A stretch of 35,485 nt of DNA from Oscillospiraceae bacterium (GTDB lineage Bacteria > Bacillota > Clostridia > Oscillospirales > Oscillospiraceae). How positions within the stretch are numbered: the first letter of the stretch is position 1; each line of letters opens with the position of its first letter. The position numbers were made by a program, and so were the translations under genes. The notes under the pieces are model-generated. The model did no database searches. It was given only the letters and a program-made list of their open reading frames with translations, and was not told where the DNA came from. The DNA lies in contig SVKY01000023.1 of the NCBI GenBank assembly GCA_015068235.1, forward strand, positions 1 to 35,485, read 5' to 3'. Shown piece by piece: positions 26,447 through 35,424 of this stretch.

Positions 26447-26478
26447 AGCCGAATCCGTACTTTTTTCCGGATTCGGCT
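26447..26478. terminator. Terminator of the NUDIX gene, apparently bidirectional
   Basis: A perfect AGCCGAATCCG/CGGATTCGGCT stem with T-rich runs on both sides (TTTATTTTTC on the minus strand, ATTTTATTTC on the plus strand). Confidence 0.85.
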
Positions 26479-26481
26479 ATT

Positions 26482-26988
26482 TTATTTCAGAAAGTCCTTC
26501 AATTTTTCTCCCAATTGAAGATATCGCTTTGCATCGGGGTTGGCAATTTCCTTGCGGTAACGCATCTGTTCAAACTCCGTTCGGCTGACCCATCTGCAAT
26601 CACAGGTCTCCCCGGGCTGCATGACCATTTGAGACAGCGGCACATCTTTTTTCAAAAAATAAATATCACAGAAGCAATCCTTGCGCAAATAGGTATCTAC
26701 AAGCACAAATTCTTCTCTGCGCGCATGGATGCCCGTCTCCTCGAAGAGTTCTCTCTGCACGGCAGCAAGACTACTTTCCCCTGCCAGCACCGCTCCACCG
26801 GTCAATGCCCACAAATTCGGATAAGAACGCTTCTCAGGCGAGCGCTTGGTCAAAAGAACCTTACCTTCATCATTGAACACCCAAACGAACACCGCCAAAT
26901 GATATTCTCCCCGTCTCATCGGAGTTCCTCTTTTATGTTTTCTGCCCAGCAAATTCCGCTGCGCATCATAAACATCCCAAAATTCCAT
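26482..26988 (-). CDS. NUDIX hydrolase
   Basis: 168 residues. The Nudix box is complete at residues 65-87 (G-x5-E-x7-REL-x-EETGI), which binds the metal for pyrophosphate hydrolysis. The N-terminus (MEFWDVYDAQRNLLG, then HLAVFVWVFNDEGKVLLTKR) resembles the isopentenyl-diphosphate-isomerase-like branch of NUDIX proteins, which handle nucleoside diphosphate derivatives of varied kind. The substrate cannot be inferred. It lies eight bases after mntP on the same strand and may be co-transcribed with it, ending at the hairpin at 26447-26478. Confidence 0.88.
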   Translation of the reverse strand: MEFWDVYDAQRNLLGRKHKRGTPMRRGEYHLAVFVWVFNDEGKVLLTKRSPEKRSYPNLWALTGGAVLAGESSLAAVQRELFEETGIHARREEFVLVDTYLRKDCFCDIYFLKKDVPLSQMVMQPGETCDCRWVSRTEFEQMRYRKEIANPDAKRYLQLGEKLKDFLK

Positions 26989-26996
26989 TCTTACTC

Positions 26997-27560
26997 CTAC
27001 GCCGCACCGCTCAGATGCTCGACCAAAATTTTAATACCCAGAGCAATTAAGATCACGCCGCCTGCAAGCTCCGCTTTTTTCTGATACTTTGCGCCGAAAA
27101 TATTGCCGATCTTGACGCCCACTGCGGAAAAAGCAAAGGTCGTCACGCCGACGATCGAGATCGCAAGCCAAATATTCGTTCCCGTAACAGCAAAAGACAC
27201 GCCCGTTGCCAAGGCATCGATGCTCGTGGCGATCGCCATGGGAAGCATCACTGAAAATGCAAACGAATCGTTATGTTCCTCTTCCTCGGAAGAAAGTGCT
27301 TCACGGATCATGTTCACACCGATCACCCCCAACAGCGCAAATGCGATCCAATGATCATACGCCTGAATGTACACAGCAAAGCTGCTTGCAAGCAAAAAGC
27401 CGATCAGAGGCATCAACGCCTGAAAGCCGCCAAAATAAGAACCGACGATCAACCCGTGTTTTATTTTGACTCTTCCGACAGACAAGCCCTTGCTGATCGC
27501 CACGGCAAAGGCATCCATCGACAGCGCAACGCCTGTGATGATCAGATCCAAAAAACTCAT
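26997..27560 (-). CDS. mntP: Manganese efflux pump MntP
   Basis: 187 residues from ATG 27560, which has GGGAG about 8 bases upstream; in-frame ATGs at 27581 and 27593 are less well placed. An integral membrane protein with six predicted helices and the family's duplicated acidic motifs: ALSMDAFAVAISKG near the N-terminus and ATSIDALATGVSF in the middle. It exports Mn(II). Helices 3 and 4 are separated by the acidic loop SSEEEEHND. The start is only 61 bases from the 3' end of a tRNA-Leu gene, and most of that gap is the tRNA terminator. No separate promoter is seen, and there is no room for a yybP-ykoY manganese riboswitch, so expression may depend on read-through. Confidence 0.92.
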   Translation of the reverse strand: MSFLDLIITGVALSMDAFAVAISKGLSVGRVKIKHGLIVGSYFGGFQALMPLIGFLLASSFAVYIQAYDHWIAFALLGVIGVNMIREALSSEEEEHNDSFAFSVMLPMAIATSIDALATGVSFAVTGTNIWLAISIVGVTTFAFSAVGVKIGNIFGAKYQKKAELAGGVILIALGIKILVEHLSGAA

Positions 27561-27593
27561 GGTGTTTACTCCCGTACTCATAAAAAATAGCAA

Positions 27594-27621
27594 AGAGACG
27601 ATTGCCGAAACAATCGTCTCT
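27594..27621 (-). terminator. Terminator of tRNA-Leu
   Basis: A perfect 11-base-pair stem (AGAGACGATTG/CAATCGTCTCT) directly after the tRNA CCA end, followed on the minus strand by TTGCTATTTTTT. Confidence 0.8.
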
Positions 27622-27706
27622 TGGTGCGAGTGATGCGACTTGAACGCACACGACGGTTGTCACACGCCCCTCAAACGTGCCTGTCTACCGATTCCAGCAC
27701 ACTCGC
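27622..27706 (-). tRNA. tRNA-Leu (anticodon GAG)
   Basis: 85 bases with encoded CCA. The acceptor stem GCGAGTG/CACTCGC is perfect. The D stem is CTG/CAG with the GAATCGGTAGA loop, the anticodon stem is CACGT/GCGTG with loop TTGAGGG (anticodon GAG), and there is a long class II variable arm (GAC-AACC-GTC). The T stem-loop is GTGCG-TTCAAGT-CGCAT. The long variable arm and the anticodon agree on leucine. A consensus promoter precedes it and a terminator follows. Confidence 0.95.
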
Positions 27707-27725
27707 ATATCCAATTTGCTTTGCT

Positions 27726-27754
27726 ATTATATAGCATATTTTTGAATTTGTCAA
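27726..27754 (-). promoter_or_regulatory. Promoter of tRNA-Leu (and possibly mntP)
   Basis: Minus strand: perfect TTGACA (27749-27754), a 17-base spacer and perfect TATAAT (27726-27731), about 20 bases before the tRNA 5' end. Confidence 0.88.
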
Positions 27755-27769
27755 CTACTTTTTTCACTA

Positions 27770-27798
27770 TTGCGAAAATATTATTTTTCTGCTACAAT
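27770..27798 (+). promoter_or_regulatory. Promoter of the rsmE operon
   Basis: TTGCGA (27770-27775), a 17-base spacer and TACAAT (27793-27798), followed by the ribosome binding site GAAAGGTG. It is back-to-back with the tRNA-Leu promoter. Confidence 0.65.
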
Positions 27799-27821
27799 AA
27801 ATGTGAAAGGTGTGGTAACAA

Positions 27822-28553
27822 ATGCCCAGATTTTTTGTATCCAAGGAACACATTTCCGATCAGTTTATGGTCTTAACAGGCGAAAATGCTGCGCATGCAA
27901 AGGTTTTGCGCTTAAAAAACGGCGATGAGGTCACCGTTTGCGATGCCGAGGGAACAGACTACCGCTGCACCGTCAGCGATGTTGCAAGCGGTCAAATCAG
28001 CTTGGTCGTGCATAGCGTTGAGCCATCGCAAAGCGAGGCAAAGGTCGTATGCAGTATTTATATGGCATTTGCAAAGGCGGACAAGTTTGAACACGTCATC
28101 CAAAAGGCTACTGAGCTCGGCGCAAGTGAGCTGATCTGCTTTCCGTCCTCTCGCTGCGTGTCAAAGCCTGATGAAAAATCTCTGAAGAAAAAGCTCGAAC
28201 GCTGGCAAAAGATCGCTTCCTCCGCAGCAGAGCAGTCTCGTCGAGGCAAAATACCGACAGTGCTTGCGCTCCCCTCATACGAAGCCGCCTTGCAGCGTGC
28301 TGCGCGCTCTGAGCTTGCCGTCTGTTTTTATGAAAATGAAGAGAATCTAACCTTTCGGGCAGCGATCGAAGAAAAGCCGTTCACGACCGCTGCGATCCTG
28401 ACAGGACCCGAAGGCGGTTTTTCTGAGGAGGAGATCCAGCAAGCCTCTGAAGCAGGCTTAAGAATCTGCACCTTGGGTTCTCGCATTTTGCGCTGCGAAA
28501 CAGCACCCCTTTGTGCGCTCTCTGCGCTCATGTACGCAAAGGGTGAATTTTGA
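27822..28553 (+). CDS. rsmE: 16S rRNA (uracil1498-N3)-methyltransferase RsmE
   Basis: 243 residues, normal for RsmE. A SPOUT-class methyltransferase that adds a methyl group to N3 of U1498 in the decoding region of 16S rRNA. The N-terminal PUA-like part reads MPRFFVSKEHI, then HAKVLRLKNGDEVTVCD. The central KADKFEHVIQKATELGASELICF and the C-terminal trefoil-knot segments LTGPEGGFSEEEI and LGSRILRCETAPLCAL form the SAM site. The stop shares a base with the next gene's ATG, so the two are coupled. Confidence 0.94.
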   Translation: MPRFFVSKEHISDQFMVLTGENAAHAKVLRLKNGDEVTVCDAEGTDYRCTVSDVASGQISLVVHSVEPSQSEAKVVCSIYMAFAKADKFEHVIQKATELGASELICFPSSRCVSKPDEKSLKKKLERWQKIASSAAEQSRRGKIPTVLALPSYEAALQRAARSELAVCFYENEENLTFRAAIEEKPFTTAAILTGPEGGFSEEEIQQASEAGLRICTLGSRILRCETAPLCALSALMYAKGEF

Positions 28554-28990
28554 TGCGTGTTTTGATTGATGCCGACGGCTGTCCTGTGGTTCCGATTGCC
28601 GTGAAGCTTTGTAAACAAACAAATACCCCCTGTCTGATCCTGTGCGATACTTCTCATCGCATTGAATACGACGGCGTTGAAACTCTCATTTTCGACAAAG
28701 GCTCTGACAGTGTGGATTTTGCATTGGTAAATTTAGTGAAGGAAAACGATATCGTCATCACACAGGATTACGGACTTGCCTCAATGTGCCTTGCAAAAAA
28801 AGCAAGGGTCATTCATCAAGACGGCTACGAATATACGGACGAAAACATTGATGCACTGCTCACCTTTCGTCACACCGCTGCAAAGTTAAGGCGTAGCGGT
28901 GAGCGCTTTCACACACAGAAAAAGCGTACCGCCGAGCAGAATCGAGCATTTTCGGCAAAATTTCTGTCTTTTCTTCGAACTTCTACTTGA
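28553..28990 (+). CDS. YaiI/YqxD family protein (DUF188)
   Basis: 145 residues from ATG 28553, overlapping the rsmE stop by one base (TGATG) with AAGGGTG upstream. The N-terminal MRVLIDADGCPVVP and the central NDIVITQDYGLASMCLAKKA are the two Asp-containing motifs of DUF188, a PIN-like nuclease fold; RRSGERF and the C-terminal basic segment are also family features. The biochemical function of the family is not established. It often sits in operons with RNA modification genes, as here. Confidence 0.9.
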   Translation: MRVLIDADGCPVVPIAVKLCKQTNTPCLILCDTSHRIEYDGVETLIFDKGSDSVDFALVNLVKENDIVITQDYGLASMCLAKKARVIHQDGYEYTDENIDALLTFRHTAAKLRRSGERFHTQKKRTAEQNRAFSAKFLSFLRTST

Positions 28991-29015
28991 CGAAACGAGA
29001 GAAATATAAGATAAT
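28987..29015 (+). promoter_or_regulatory. Promoter of the pssA-dgk pair
   Basis: TTGACG (28987-28992), overlapping the stop codon of the previous gene, a 17-base spacer and GATAAT (29010-29015). TGGAGGAA follows before the start codon. Confidence 0.65.
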
Positions 29016-29045
29016 ACACATAGTAGTTTTTATGGAGGAAATGCT

Positions 29046-29726
29046 ATGATTGGTTTTTATGATTATACTGTCATTCTGACATACATGAGTCTGCTCTCTG
29101 CCATCGGCGGCATTGCACTCGTCACAAACGGACATCCGATCCTTGCCACATACTGTCTGCTTTTCAGCGGACTTTGCGATATGTTCGACGGCAAGGTCGC
29201 TCGTTCGAAGAAGAACCGCACCGATGAGGAAAAAAGCTTTGGCATTCAGATCGATTCTCTGACGGATATCGTCGCTTTCGGAGTTCTGCCTGCGACCATG
29301 ACCATCACCCTTTGCGGTCATGTTTGGTATTCTTATGTTGTTGCGGCACTGTTTACCCTGACCGGCATGATCCGTTTGGCATATTTTAATGTAACCGAAG
29401 AGCTGAGGCAGAAGGAGACCGATGAGTGCCGTAAGACCTACACCGGACTTCCCATCACCTCTTCATCCCTGATTTTTCCGTTTTTCTTCTGCATTATTTC
29501 GATTTTCTGCCTGTGCTACGACCGTATTGAGCTGTTCTTGGAGCTTTTCCAGAAAGATTCTTTGCGCGTTGCACTTTGCATTTTGATGAGCATTACGGGC
29601 TTTGCCTTTATTCTGCCGTTCCGTATTCGTAAGCCGCAATCACGGGAATTTTGGTGGTTCTTGGGCTTCGGCGCCCTTATGGCGATCGTACTGTTCATCG
29701 TTTATTTGAAGTTTACTGCATTATGA
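29046..29726 (+). CDS. pssA: CDP-diacylglycerol-serine O-phosphatidyltransferase-type enzyme
   Basis: 226 residues, start ATG 29046 behind ATGGAGGAA. A CDP-alcohol phosphatidyltransferase with the signature D-G-x2-A-R-x8-G-x3-D-x3-D present in full in CDMFDGKVARSKKNRT and the following EKSFGIQIDSLTDIVAFG, plus several membrane helices. The position of the motif and the GLPITSSSLIFPFF segment fit the PssA branch, which makes phosphatidylserine from CDP-diacylglycerol and serine. No phosphatidylserine decarboxylase gene is adjacent, so other alcohols are not excluded. The ATGA overlap with the next gene links it to a lipid kinase, consistent with a phospholipid unit. Confidence 0.87.
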   Translation: MIGFYDYTVILTYMSLLSAIGGIALVTNGHPILATYCLLFSGLCDMFDGKVARSKKNRTDEEKSFGIQIDSLTDIVAFGVLPATMTITLCGHVWYSYVVAALFTLTGMIRLAYFNVTEELRQKETDECRKTYTGLPITSSSLIFPFFFCIISIFCLCYDRIELFLELFQKDSLRVALCILMSITGFAFILPFRIRKPQSREFWWFLGFGALMAIVLFIVYLKFTAL

Positions 29727-30616
29727 AAAAATTATTAATCATCATGAATCCCTGCTCGGGAAAGAAAAAAGCCAACGGTAAGCTCGCAGAAATCATCTCG
29801 ATCTTTAACCGTGGCGGCTACGATGTCACGACCTACATGACCGCTTCCAGAGGTGATGCGACCGATGTTGCTCGTGAGCGTGGTCAAGAATTTGATGTCA
29901 TCGTCTGCATCGGCGGTGACGGCACATTTAATGAAGTAATCTCAGGTCTGTATGCATTGGAGAAAAAGCCCTATGTCGGCTATATTCCCGCAGGCAGCAC
30001 CAACGATTTTGCCAGCAGCCTGAAGCTTTCCAAAAGCATTCTCGACGCTGCGAAAGATATCGTTGTCGGCACACCTCGCCCCTTGGATATTGGGCAGTTC
30101 AATGACCGCTATTTTTCCTATATTGCTTCCTTCGGCGCTTTTACTAAAACCTCCTATGCCACACCACAGAGCTTGAAAAACGTGCTCGGACATTTGGCAT
30201 ATGTGCTTGCCAGTGTGAAGGAGCTTGCTTCCATCCGTTCGCATCATCTGCGCTTCACTTTGGCGGACGGCACAGTGTACGAGGATGATTATATCTTCGG
30301 TGCGATCAGCAATTCCACCTCCGTTGCCGGCATTTTAACCCTTGCGCCTGATTTGGTGGATATGAACGACGGTCTGTTTGAGCTGCTTCTCATTCGTAAG
30401 CCGCACAGCCTTTTAGAGCTTAGTGACTGCGTTTTGGCACTCATGACACAGGAGTATTCCACCGCCATGCTGACGTTAACCTCCACGCAATCGGTCACGG
30501 TCGAAGCACCTGCCGATATGAGTTGGACACTCGATGGTGAACACGCCGACGGCGCTAAACTCTGCACGGTCGTCAATCTCCGTGATGCCGTGAATGTGAT
30601 CACAAATCCAAAATAA
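29723..30616 (+). CDS. Diacylglycerol kinase family lipid kinase (DgkB/YegS type)
   Basis: 297 residues from ATG 29723, overlapping the pssA stop by four bases. An upstream GTG at 29651 lies wholly inside pssA and is rejected. The nucleotide-binding motif CIGGDGTFNEVISGL (about residues 62-76), the start LLIIMNPCSGKKKANGKL and the PAGSTNDFASSL segment are typical. Members phosphorylate diacylglycerol to phosphatidic acid and so recycle lipid made during lipoteichoic acid synthesis; others act on sphingosine-like or undecaprenol-type lipids. The neighbouring pssA supports a phospholipid role. A strong terminator follows directly. Confidence 0.9.
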   Translation: MKKLLIIMNPCSGKKKANGKLAEIISIFNRGGYDVTTYMTASRGDATDVARERGQEFDVIVCIGGDGTFNEVISGLYALEKKPYVGYIPAGSTNDFASSLKLSKSILDAAKDIVVGTPRPLDIGQFNDRYFSYIASFGAFTKTSYATPQSLKNVLGHLAYVLASVKELASIRSHHLRFTLADGTVYEDDYIFGAISNSTSVAGILTLAPDLVDMNDGLFELLLIRKPHSLLELSDCVLALMTQEYSTAMLTLTSTQSVTVEAPADMSWTLDGEHADGAKLCTVVNLRDAVNVITNPK

Positions 30617-30621
30617 TTCTT

Positions 30622-30654
30622 TACGCTGCAGTTTCTTCTGCAGCGTATTTTTTT
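30622..30654 (+). terminator. Terminator of the pssA-dgk unit
   Basis: A perfect ACGCTGCAG/CTGCAGCGT stem (30623-30631, 30638-30646) with loop TTTCTT, followed by a seven-T run. Confidence 0.92.
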
Positions 30655-30676
30655 ACAGAAAAATACGAAATACCGC

Positions 30677-30705
30677 TTGAAAAGCTGATATTCTTTATGT
30701 ATAAT
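30677..30705 (+). promoter_or_regulatory. Promoter of the large SGNH surface protein gene
   Basis: TTGAAA (30677-30682), a 17-base spacer and a perfect TATAAT (30700-30705). Confidence 0.8.
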
Positions 30706-30737
30706 GGAATTATCATGCATTAGAAAGGATCGTGTCT

Positions 30738-33700
30738 ATGAAAAGGATCATTTCACTTTTATTGCTTCTTTGCATTCTGACCTCACTGTTCGTTCCCTCT
30801 ACCCCCCAGGCATCGGCAGCCGCTTCCTGGGACGTGGACGGTGACGGCACGCTTTCGATCATTGCGATCGGCAACAGCTTCTCTGTTGATGCGTTGCAAT
30901 ACGTCTACCAGATCGCAAAGAATCTCGGCATCAGTAAAATTGTTCTTGGTAATCTCTATATCGGTGGCTGCACGCTCAACACGCACTACAGCAACGCAAA
31001 GAATAACACCGCCGCCTACACTTATTACACCAACACCAGCGGCTCATGGTCAAGCACTGCCAGCTATAAGATGAGCACTGCACTTTCCTCCCGAAGCTGG
31101 GACTATGTTTCCATGCAGCAGGCAAGCGGCAGCAGCGGTACCGCCAGCACTTACAACAGCGATTTGACCAATTTGGTCTCCTATGTCAAGGGCAAGTGCC
31201 CGAATTCCAAACTGATTTGGCACATGACATGGGCTTATCAATCCGGCTCAACAAAGCTGGCAAATTCCAGCTACAGCAGCCAGTCAAACATGTACAGCAG
31301 CATTATTTCTGCCGTTAAGAGCAAGATCGCATCGAACAGCAATTTCTCGATGATCATCCCCAACGGCACCACGATCCAAAATGCCCGTACATCGCTTATG
31401 AAGGATAATCTTACGCGTGACGGCTACCACCTGAACAAGAATGTCGGCCGCTATATGGCAGGTCTGACCTTTGTTCACAAAATCACCGGTCTTGACATTG
31501 CAAAGTGCACCTACAAACCGAGCAATGTTCCCTACGCATGGCAGCAGATCGCAATCGAGTCTGCCAAAAACGCTGTCACGACACCGTATGCCACCACGAC
31601 ATCTGCGCATACAGATCCTGCCAAGAGCAGTATGTATGCACGCCTGCTGCCGAAGTGGACGAACGGTGGCTACTGGAACTCAACCTCCTCCTCATACAAC
31701 AAGATCAACACTACAGCTTCTAACTCTCCGTATTTCTATACAACACAGCGTTATACGAAGACCACTCTACCCGTAGGCTGTGTCATCAAGCTCTCAAGTG
31801 GCTGGCAATATCGCCCCGAGGGTTGGGTGACCGATGCGAAACAGGATTCTGCTAGCCGTCCGGGTAATGTAACCTCCACCTACCAGGTCTGTACCGATGA
31901 ATGGTGGGGAAGCTGGACGCTCCGCGCCTTCAACATCTCCTCCACCACCGCCAGCACTGACATTACCGGCAAGACGGTTGAAAATATCAACAGTATTTTC
32001 AAGATCTACATTCCCATTAACAATCTGAATTCGACCAGTAACTTTTTCCGTCTGCGCCTGAAGCTTACAAAGAATGCTTATTGGCATGCAAACAACTCCA
32101 GTTCTTGGAACAAACTGACTACGGGCAGCGACCTTGCCAAGGAATTTTTCGCTTCCGAGCAGTTCACCAAGACAACACTTCCCGTCGGCTCCGTCATCTA
32201 TGTCGCAAGCGCTTGGGAATACCGTCCCGATGGTTGGAATGGTGATGCTGTCTACACGGGAACACGACCTTACATCATGGACGACTATTACGTTTTGGTC
32301 ACAGATGCCTGGTGGTCGGGCTTTACAAAACGAGCATTCAACGTCCGAAGAGATGACAGGACCGATATCACAAGCCTGACCGATGCCGATCTCCAGAAAG
32401 CATTCCGCATCTATGTTCCGGCATCGAGCCATACGCACACCTATACCCAAACAATAAAGGACTCCACCTGCACTGCAACCGGCACTATAACTTACAACTG
32501 CACCACATGCTATCACAGCTATTCAGAAACCATTGCGATGAAGGCACATACCGAAGTCATTGATGCCGCCGTTGCTCCGACCTGCACCGCAACAGGCTTG
32601 ACAGAAGGCAAGCACTGCTCGGTATGCAGTACAGTGATCACTGCACAGGAAACGGTTGCAGCCTTGGGTCATAGCTACAAAGCAGTGATTACCGCACCGA
32701 GCTGCACCGAAGGTGGCTTCACGACCTACATCTGTACCGCTTGTAACGATTCCTACACCGCTGACGAAGTAGAAGCAAGCGGTCACAGCGAAATGATCGA
32801 CGAAGCGGTTTCTCCTTCCTGCGAAGAAACAGGCTTGACGGAAGGCAAACACTGCTCCGTCTGTAACGAAATTCTCGTTGCACAGGAAGTCGTAGAAGCC
32901 TTGGGTCACAGCTACGAGGCAGTCATTACTCCCCCGACCTGCACCGAAGGCGGCTTCACGACTTACACCTGCACCGCTTGTAACGATTCCTACACCGCTG
33001 ACGAAGTAGAAGCAAGCGGTCACACCGAAGTGATCGACGAAGCCGTTGCTCCTTCCTGCACCGCAACAGGCTTGACCGAAGGCAAGCACTGCTCTGTATG
33101 CAGTACAGTGATCACTGCACAGGAAACGGTTGCAGCCTTGGGTCATAGCTACGAAGCAGTGATTACCGCACCGAACTGCACCGAAGGTGGCTTCACGACT
33201 TACACCTGCACCGCTTGTAACGATTCCTACACCGCTGACGAAGTAGAAGCAAGCGGTCACACCGAAGTGATCGACGATGCCGTTGCTCCTTCCTGCACCG
33301 CAACAGGCTTGACCGAAGGCAAGCACTGCTCTGTATGTAACGCAATTTTGATCGATCAGACCATCATTCCCGCAACCGGTCATGCTTATGGCAATGGCGT
33401 TGTCACAACAGAGCCGACATGCACCTCCGAAGGCGTAAAAACCTTCACCTGTGCTTGTGGCGACAGCTACACAGAAACGCTTTCCAAGCTTGCACATACT
33501 GTAACCTACTCTCCCTATCTTGCCCCGACTTGTACAGAAGCCGGCTGCAGTGAGTATTATAAGTGCGCCACTTGCGATGCGACATTTATTGACGCTGAAT
33601 GTGCCTATCCGTTGCCGCTCGAATATATGACAATCGCAGCGACGGGTCATAGCGAAGTCATTGACAACGCAGTTGCTCCAACCTGTACTGAAACAGGTTT

Positions 33701-35216
33701 GACCGAGGGTAAGCACTGTTCCGTTTGTAGTGAAATTTTGATCGCACAGACCGTCATCGAAGCAAACGGACACGCCGAAATTATTGACAGCGCCGTTGCG
33801 CCAACCTGCACCGAAACAGGCTTGACCGAAGGCAAACACTGCTCCGTCTGTGGCGAAATCCTCGTAGCGTGCGGCATCCTTGACGCGCTCGGACACACCG
33901 AGGTTGTAGACAATGCCGTCGCCCCGACTTGCACCGAAACTGGTCTGACCGAGGGTAAGCATTGCTCCGTCTGTAACGAAGTTTTGATCGCTCAGAACGA
34001 AGTTGCAGCATTGGGTCATAACTACGAAGCAGTTGTGACTGCTCCTACCTGCACCAAAAATGGTTACTCAACTTATACTTGCTCCGCTTGCGATGATAGC
34101 TATGTTTCCGACGAAACCGCAGCAACAGGTCACAGCCAAGCTTATACCGATAATGGCGAAAACCACACTGTCAATTGCGAAAATTGTGACTACAGCGCAA
34201 ATGAAGAACACAATTACGTTGACGGCACTTGTATCTGCGGCGCAATTGAAGTTGTTGAGCCGAAATATGAGCCAAAGGATAGCCTGAAGTTCACGATGTC
34301 GATTTCCGTAGGCGCCGAGATGACCGTCAGCTATAACATCATGGGTGCAGACGTCAACTCCTACAAAGACTTCTATTTGGAAGTCAAGAAGGACGTTGCA
34401 GACGGCGATCCCATCACCACCGTCTACGGCATCACCGGCGATCGTGAGCCGATGGTTGCAAAGGTCAATCCGTCCACGGGTGAAGCGCTCATGTACCAAG
34501 TTACTTACAAGGGCATCAATGCAAAAGAAATGGGCGATAACTTCTCCACCACGCTTTATGCCGTTGGCGAAGATGGCACGATCTACTACGGCACTACCGT
34601 TGTGAACTCCATCAAGAGCTTCTTGGTCGGCAAGATCGATGCAGCTGCATCAAGCGCAGAGCTGAAAACTATGGCAGCCAATATGCTCAAGTATGGCGCA
34701 GCGGCGCAGGTCAGACTTGGCTACAACGCCGAGAATTTGGTGACCGCCGATTTGACAGAAGAACAACTTGCATATGCTACGCAAGAAATTCCCGAAGCTG
34801 TGAATAACGCTACTTCTACAGGCAGTGGCGCAGCCGTAAACACCAACATCACGGTCACCTCCAGAGTACAGCTCAACCTGTCTTGCATCTACACCACCGC
34901 AACCGACCCGAATGCTGTCAAGTGCGTTGTTACCGATAGCGAAGGCAAGGTTTTGGCTGAAATCGCAACCACAAACAAGGGCGGCATCATGTTCTCTGCT
35001 ATTTATGAGAACGTCGGCGCAAAGGAAATGCGTGACGTGATCAACGCCACTTTCTATGAAGGCGATACCGCAATTTCCAAGACCGTTTCTTGGAGCGTTG
35101 AGAGCTATGTTGCACAGGTTCGTGCAAAGACCAATGTTACAGAAGATGAGCTGAACATGGTCAACGCTATGCTCACCTACGGCGATGCAGTAGCAGCCTA
35201 CATGGAAGCAAAATAA
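30738..35216 (+). CDS. Large exported DUF4886 (SGNH hydrolase-like) protein with Cys-rich tandem repeats
   Basis: 1492 residues; ATG 30738 is chosen because AGAAAGGAT ends 8 bases upstream. Signal peptide 1-28 ([11 protein letters not shown]). Residues about 38-270 are a DUF4886 domain: [11 protein letters not shown] gives the block I nucleophile Ser47, and DGYHLN gives Asp228 and His231, so the catalytic triad of an SGNH esterase is plausible. Two related segments of about 120 residues follow (around 300-560), each with TKTTLPVG, a Y/RP-GW segment and WW-----RAFN. From about 565 to 1170 come more than a dozen Cys-x2-Cys modules. The C-terminal 320 residues hold what looks like a domain of unknown function with two related halves ([18 protein letters not shown] and [11 protein letters not shown]). 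No SLH or LPXTG anchor is visible, so its attachment is unknown. The gene stands alone. Confidence 0.85.
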   Translation: MKRIISLLLLLCILTSLFVPSTPQASAAASWDVDGDGTLSIIAIGNSFSVDALQYVYQIAKNLGISKIVLGNLYIGGCTLNTHYSNAKNNTAAYTYYTNTSGSWSSTASYKMSTALSSRSWDYVSMQQASGSSGTASTYNSDLTNLVSYVKGKCPNSKLIWHMTWAYQSGSTKLANSSYSSQSNMYSSIISAVKSKIASNSNFSMIIPNGTTIQNARTSLMKDNLTRDGYHLNKNVGRYMAGLTFVHKITGLDIAKCTYKPSNVPYAWQQIAIESAKNAVTTPYATTTSAHTDPAKSSMYARLLPKWTNGGYWNSTSSSYNKINTTASNSPYFYTTQRYTKTTLPVGCVIKLSSGWQYRPEGWVTDAKQDSASRPGNVTSTYQVCTDEWWGSWTLRAFNISSTTASTDITGKTVENINSIFKIYIPINNLNSTSNFFRLRLKLTKNAYWHANNSSSWNKLTTGSDLAKEFFASEQFTKTTLPVGSVIYVASAWEYRPDGWNGDAVYTGTRPYIMDDYYVLVTDAWWSGFTKRAFNVRRDDRTDITSLTDADLQKAFRIYVPASSHTHTYTQTIKDSTCTATGTITYNCTTCYHSYSETIAMKAHTEVIDAAVAPTCTATGLTEGKHCSVCSTVITAQETVAALGHSYKAVITAPSCTEGGFTTYICTACNDSYTADEVEASGHSEMIDEAVSPSCEETGLTEGKHCSVCNEILVAQEVVEALGHSYEAVITPPTCTEGGFTTYTCTACNDSYTADEVEASGHTEVIDEAVAPSCTATGLTEGKHCSVCSTVITAQETVAALGHSYEAVITAPNCTEGGFTTYTCTACNDSYTADEVEASGHTEVIDDAVAPSCTATGLTEGKHCSVCNAILIDQTIIPATGHAYGNGVVTTEPTCTSEGVKTFTCACGDSYTETLSKLAHTVTYSPYLAPTCTEAGCSEYYKCATCDATFIDAECAYPLPLEYMTIAATGHSEVIDNAVAPTCTETGLTEGKHCSVCSEILIAQTVIEANGHAEIIDSAVAPTCTETGLTEGKHCSVCGEILVACGILDALGHTEVVDNAVAPTCTETGLTEGKHCSVCNEVLIAQNEVAALGHNYEAVVTAPTCTKNGYSTYTCSACDDSYVSDETAATGHSQAYTDNGENHTVNCENCDYSANEEHNYVDGTCICGAIEVVEPKYEPKDSLKFTMSISVGAEMTVSYNIMGADVNSYKDFYLEVKKDVADGDPITTVYGITGDREPMVAKVNPSTGEALMYQVTYKGINAKEMGDNFSTTLYAVGEDGTIYYGTTVVNSIKSFLVGKIDAAASSAELKTMAANMLKYGAAAQVRLGYNAENLVTADLTEEQLAYATQEIPEAVNNATSTGSGAAVNTNITVTSRVQLNLSCIYTTATDPNAVKCVVTDSEGKVLAEIATTNKGGIMFSAIYENVGAKEMRDVINATFYEGDTAISKTVSWSVESYVAQVRAKTNVTEDELNMVNAMLTYGDAVAAYMEAK
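32544..33350 (+). repeat. 237-bp tandem repeat inside the SGNH surface protein gene
   Basis: Units start at 32544, 32781, 33018 and 33255, exactly 237 bases apart, with the last one partial. Each encodes a 79-residue pair of Cys-rich modules (one with EGKHCSVC, one with [10 protein letters not shown]). The second and third complete units, and the opening of the fourth, share long identical runs. The unit keeps the reading frame. Confidence 0.85.
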
Positions 35217-35243
35217 AACAAAGCAACACATTAAGCTATAACC

Positions 35244-35274
35244 AAACGGATGAAGCCACCGGCTTCATCCGTTT
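35244..35274 (+). terminator. Terminator after the SGNH surface protein gene
   Basis: A perfect 14-base-pair stem (AAACGGATGAAGCC with its complement) with loop ACC, followed by ACTTTATT. Confidence 0.85.
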
Positions 35275-35387
35275 ACTTTATTCGCATTATCATAAATCGG
35301 AATATATCTGTCGAAAAAGGTGCCATCTGTGTTCCGATTCCCCATAGACAGCAAAATCGGGGCTGTAAAAAAAGTCCCCAAAAAAGA

Positions 35388-35424
35388 GCAGCCTGTGCCG
35401 TAAGGTACAGGCTGCAAATTTTTT
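35388..35424 (+). terminator. Second terminator-like hairpin near the right edge
   Basis: A 12-base-pair stem (35388-35399 with 35404-35415, one G-T pair) closed by a GTAA tetraloop and followed by AAATTTTTT. No gene is recognised between this and the previous terminator, so it may end an unrecognised short RNA or be a relic of a lost gene. Confidence 0.65.

Noticed and set aside
27561-27621. A yybP-ykoY manganese riboswitch expected before mntP
   Set aside because: The space is only 61 bases and is filled by the tRNA-Leu terminator; none of the conserved riboswitch elements is seen.
32544-33350. Regular direct repeats considered as a CRISPR array
   Set aside because: The period is 237 bases, there are no short spacers, and the units are in frame within a protein gene.
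32523-34019. A 498-codon minus-strand frame in the repeat region of the SGNH surface gene
   Set aside because: The apparent repeats in it are the complement of the plus-strand tandem units. No ribosome binding site, and the plus strand has signal peptide, promoter and terminator.
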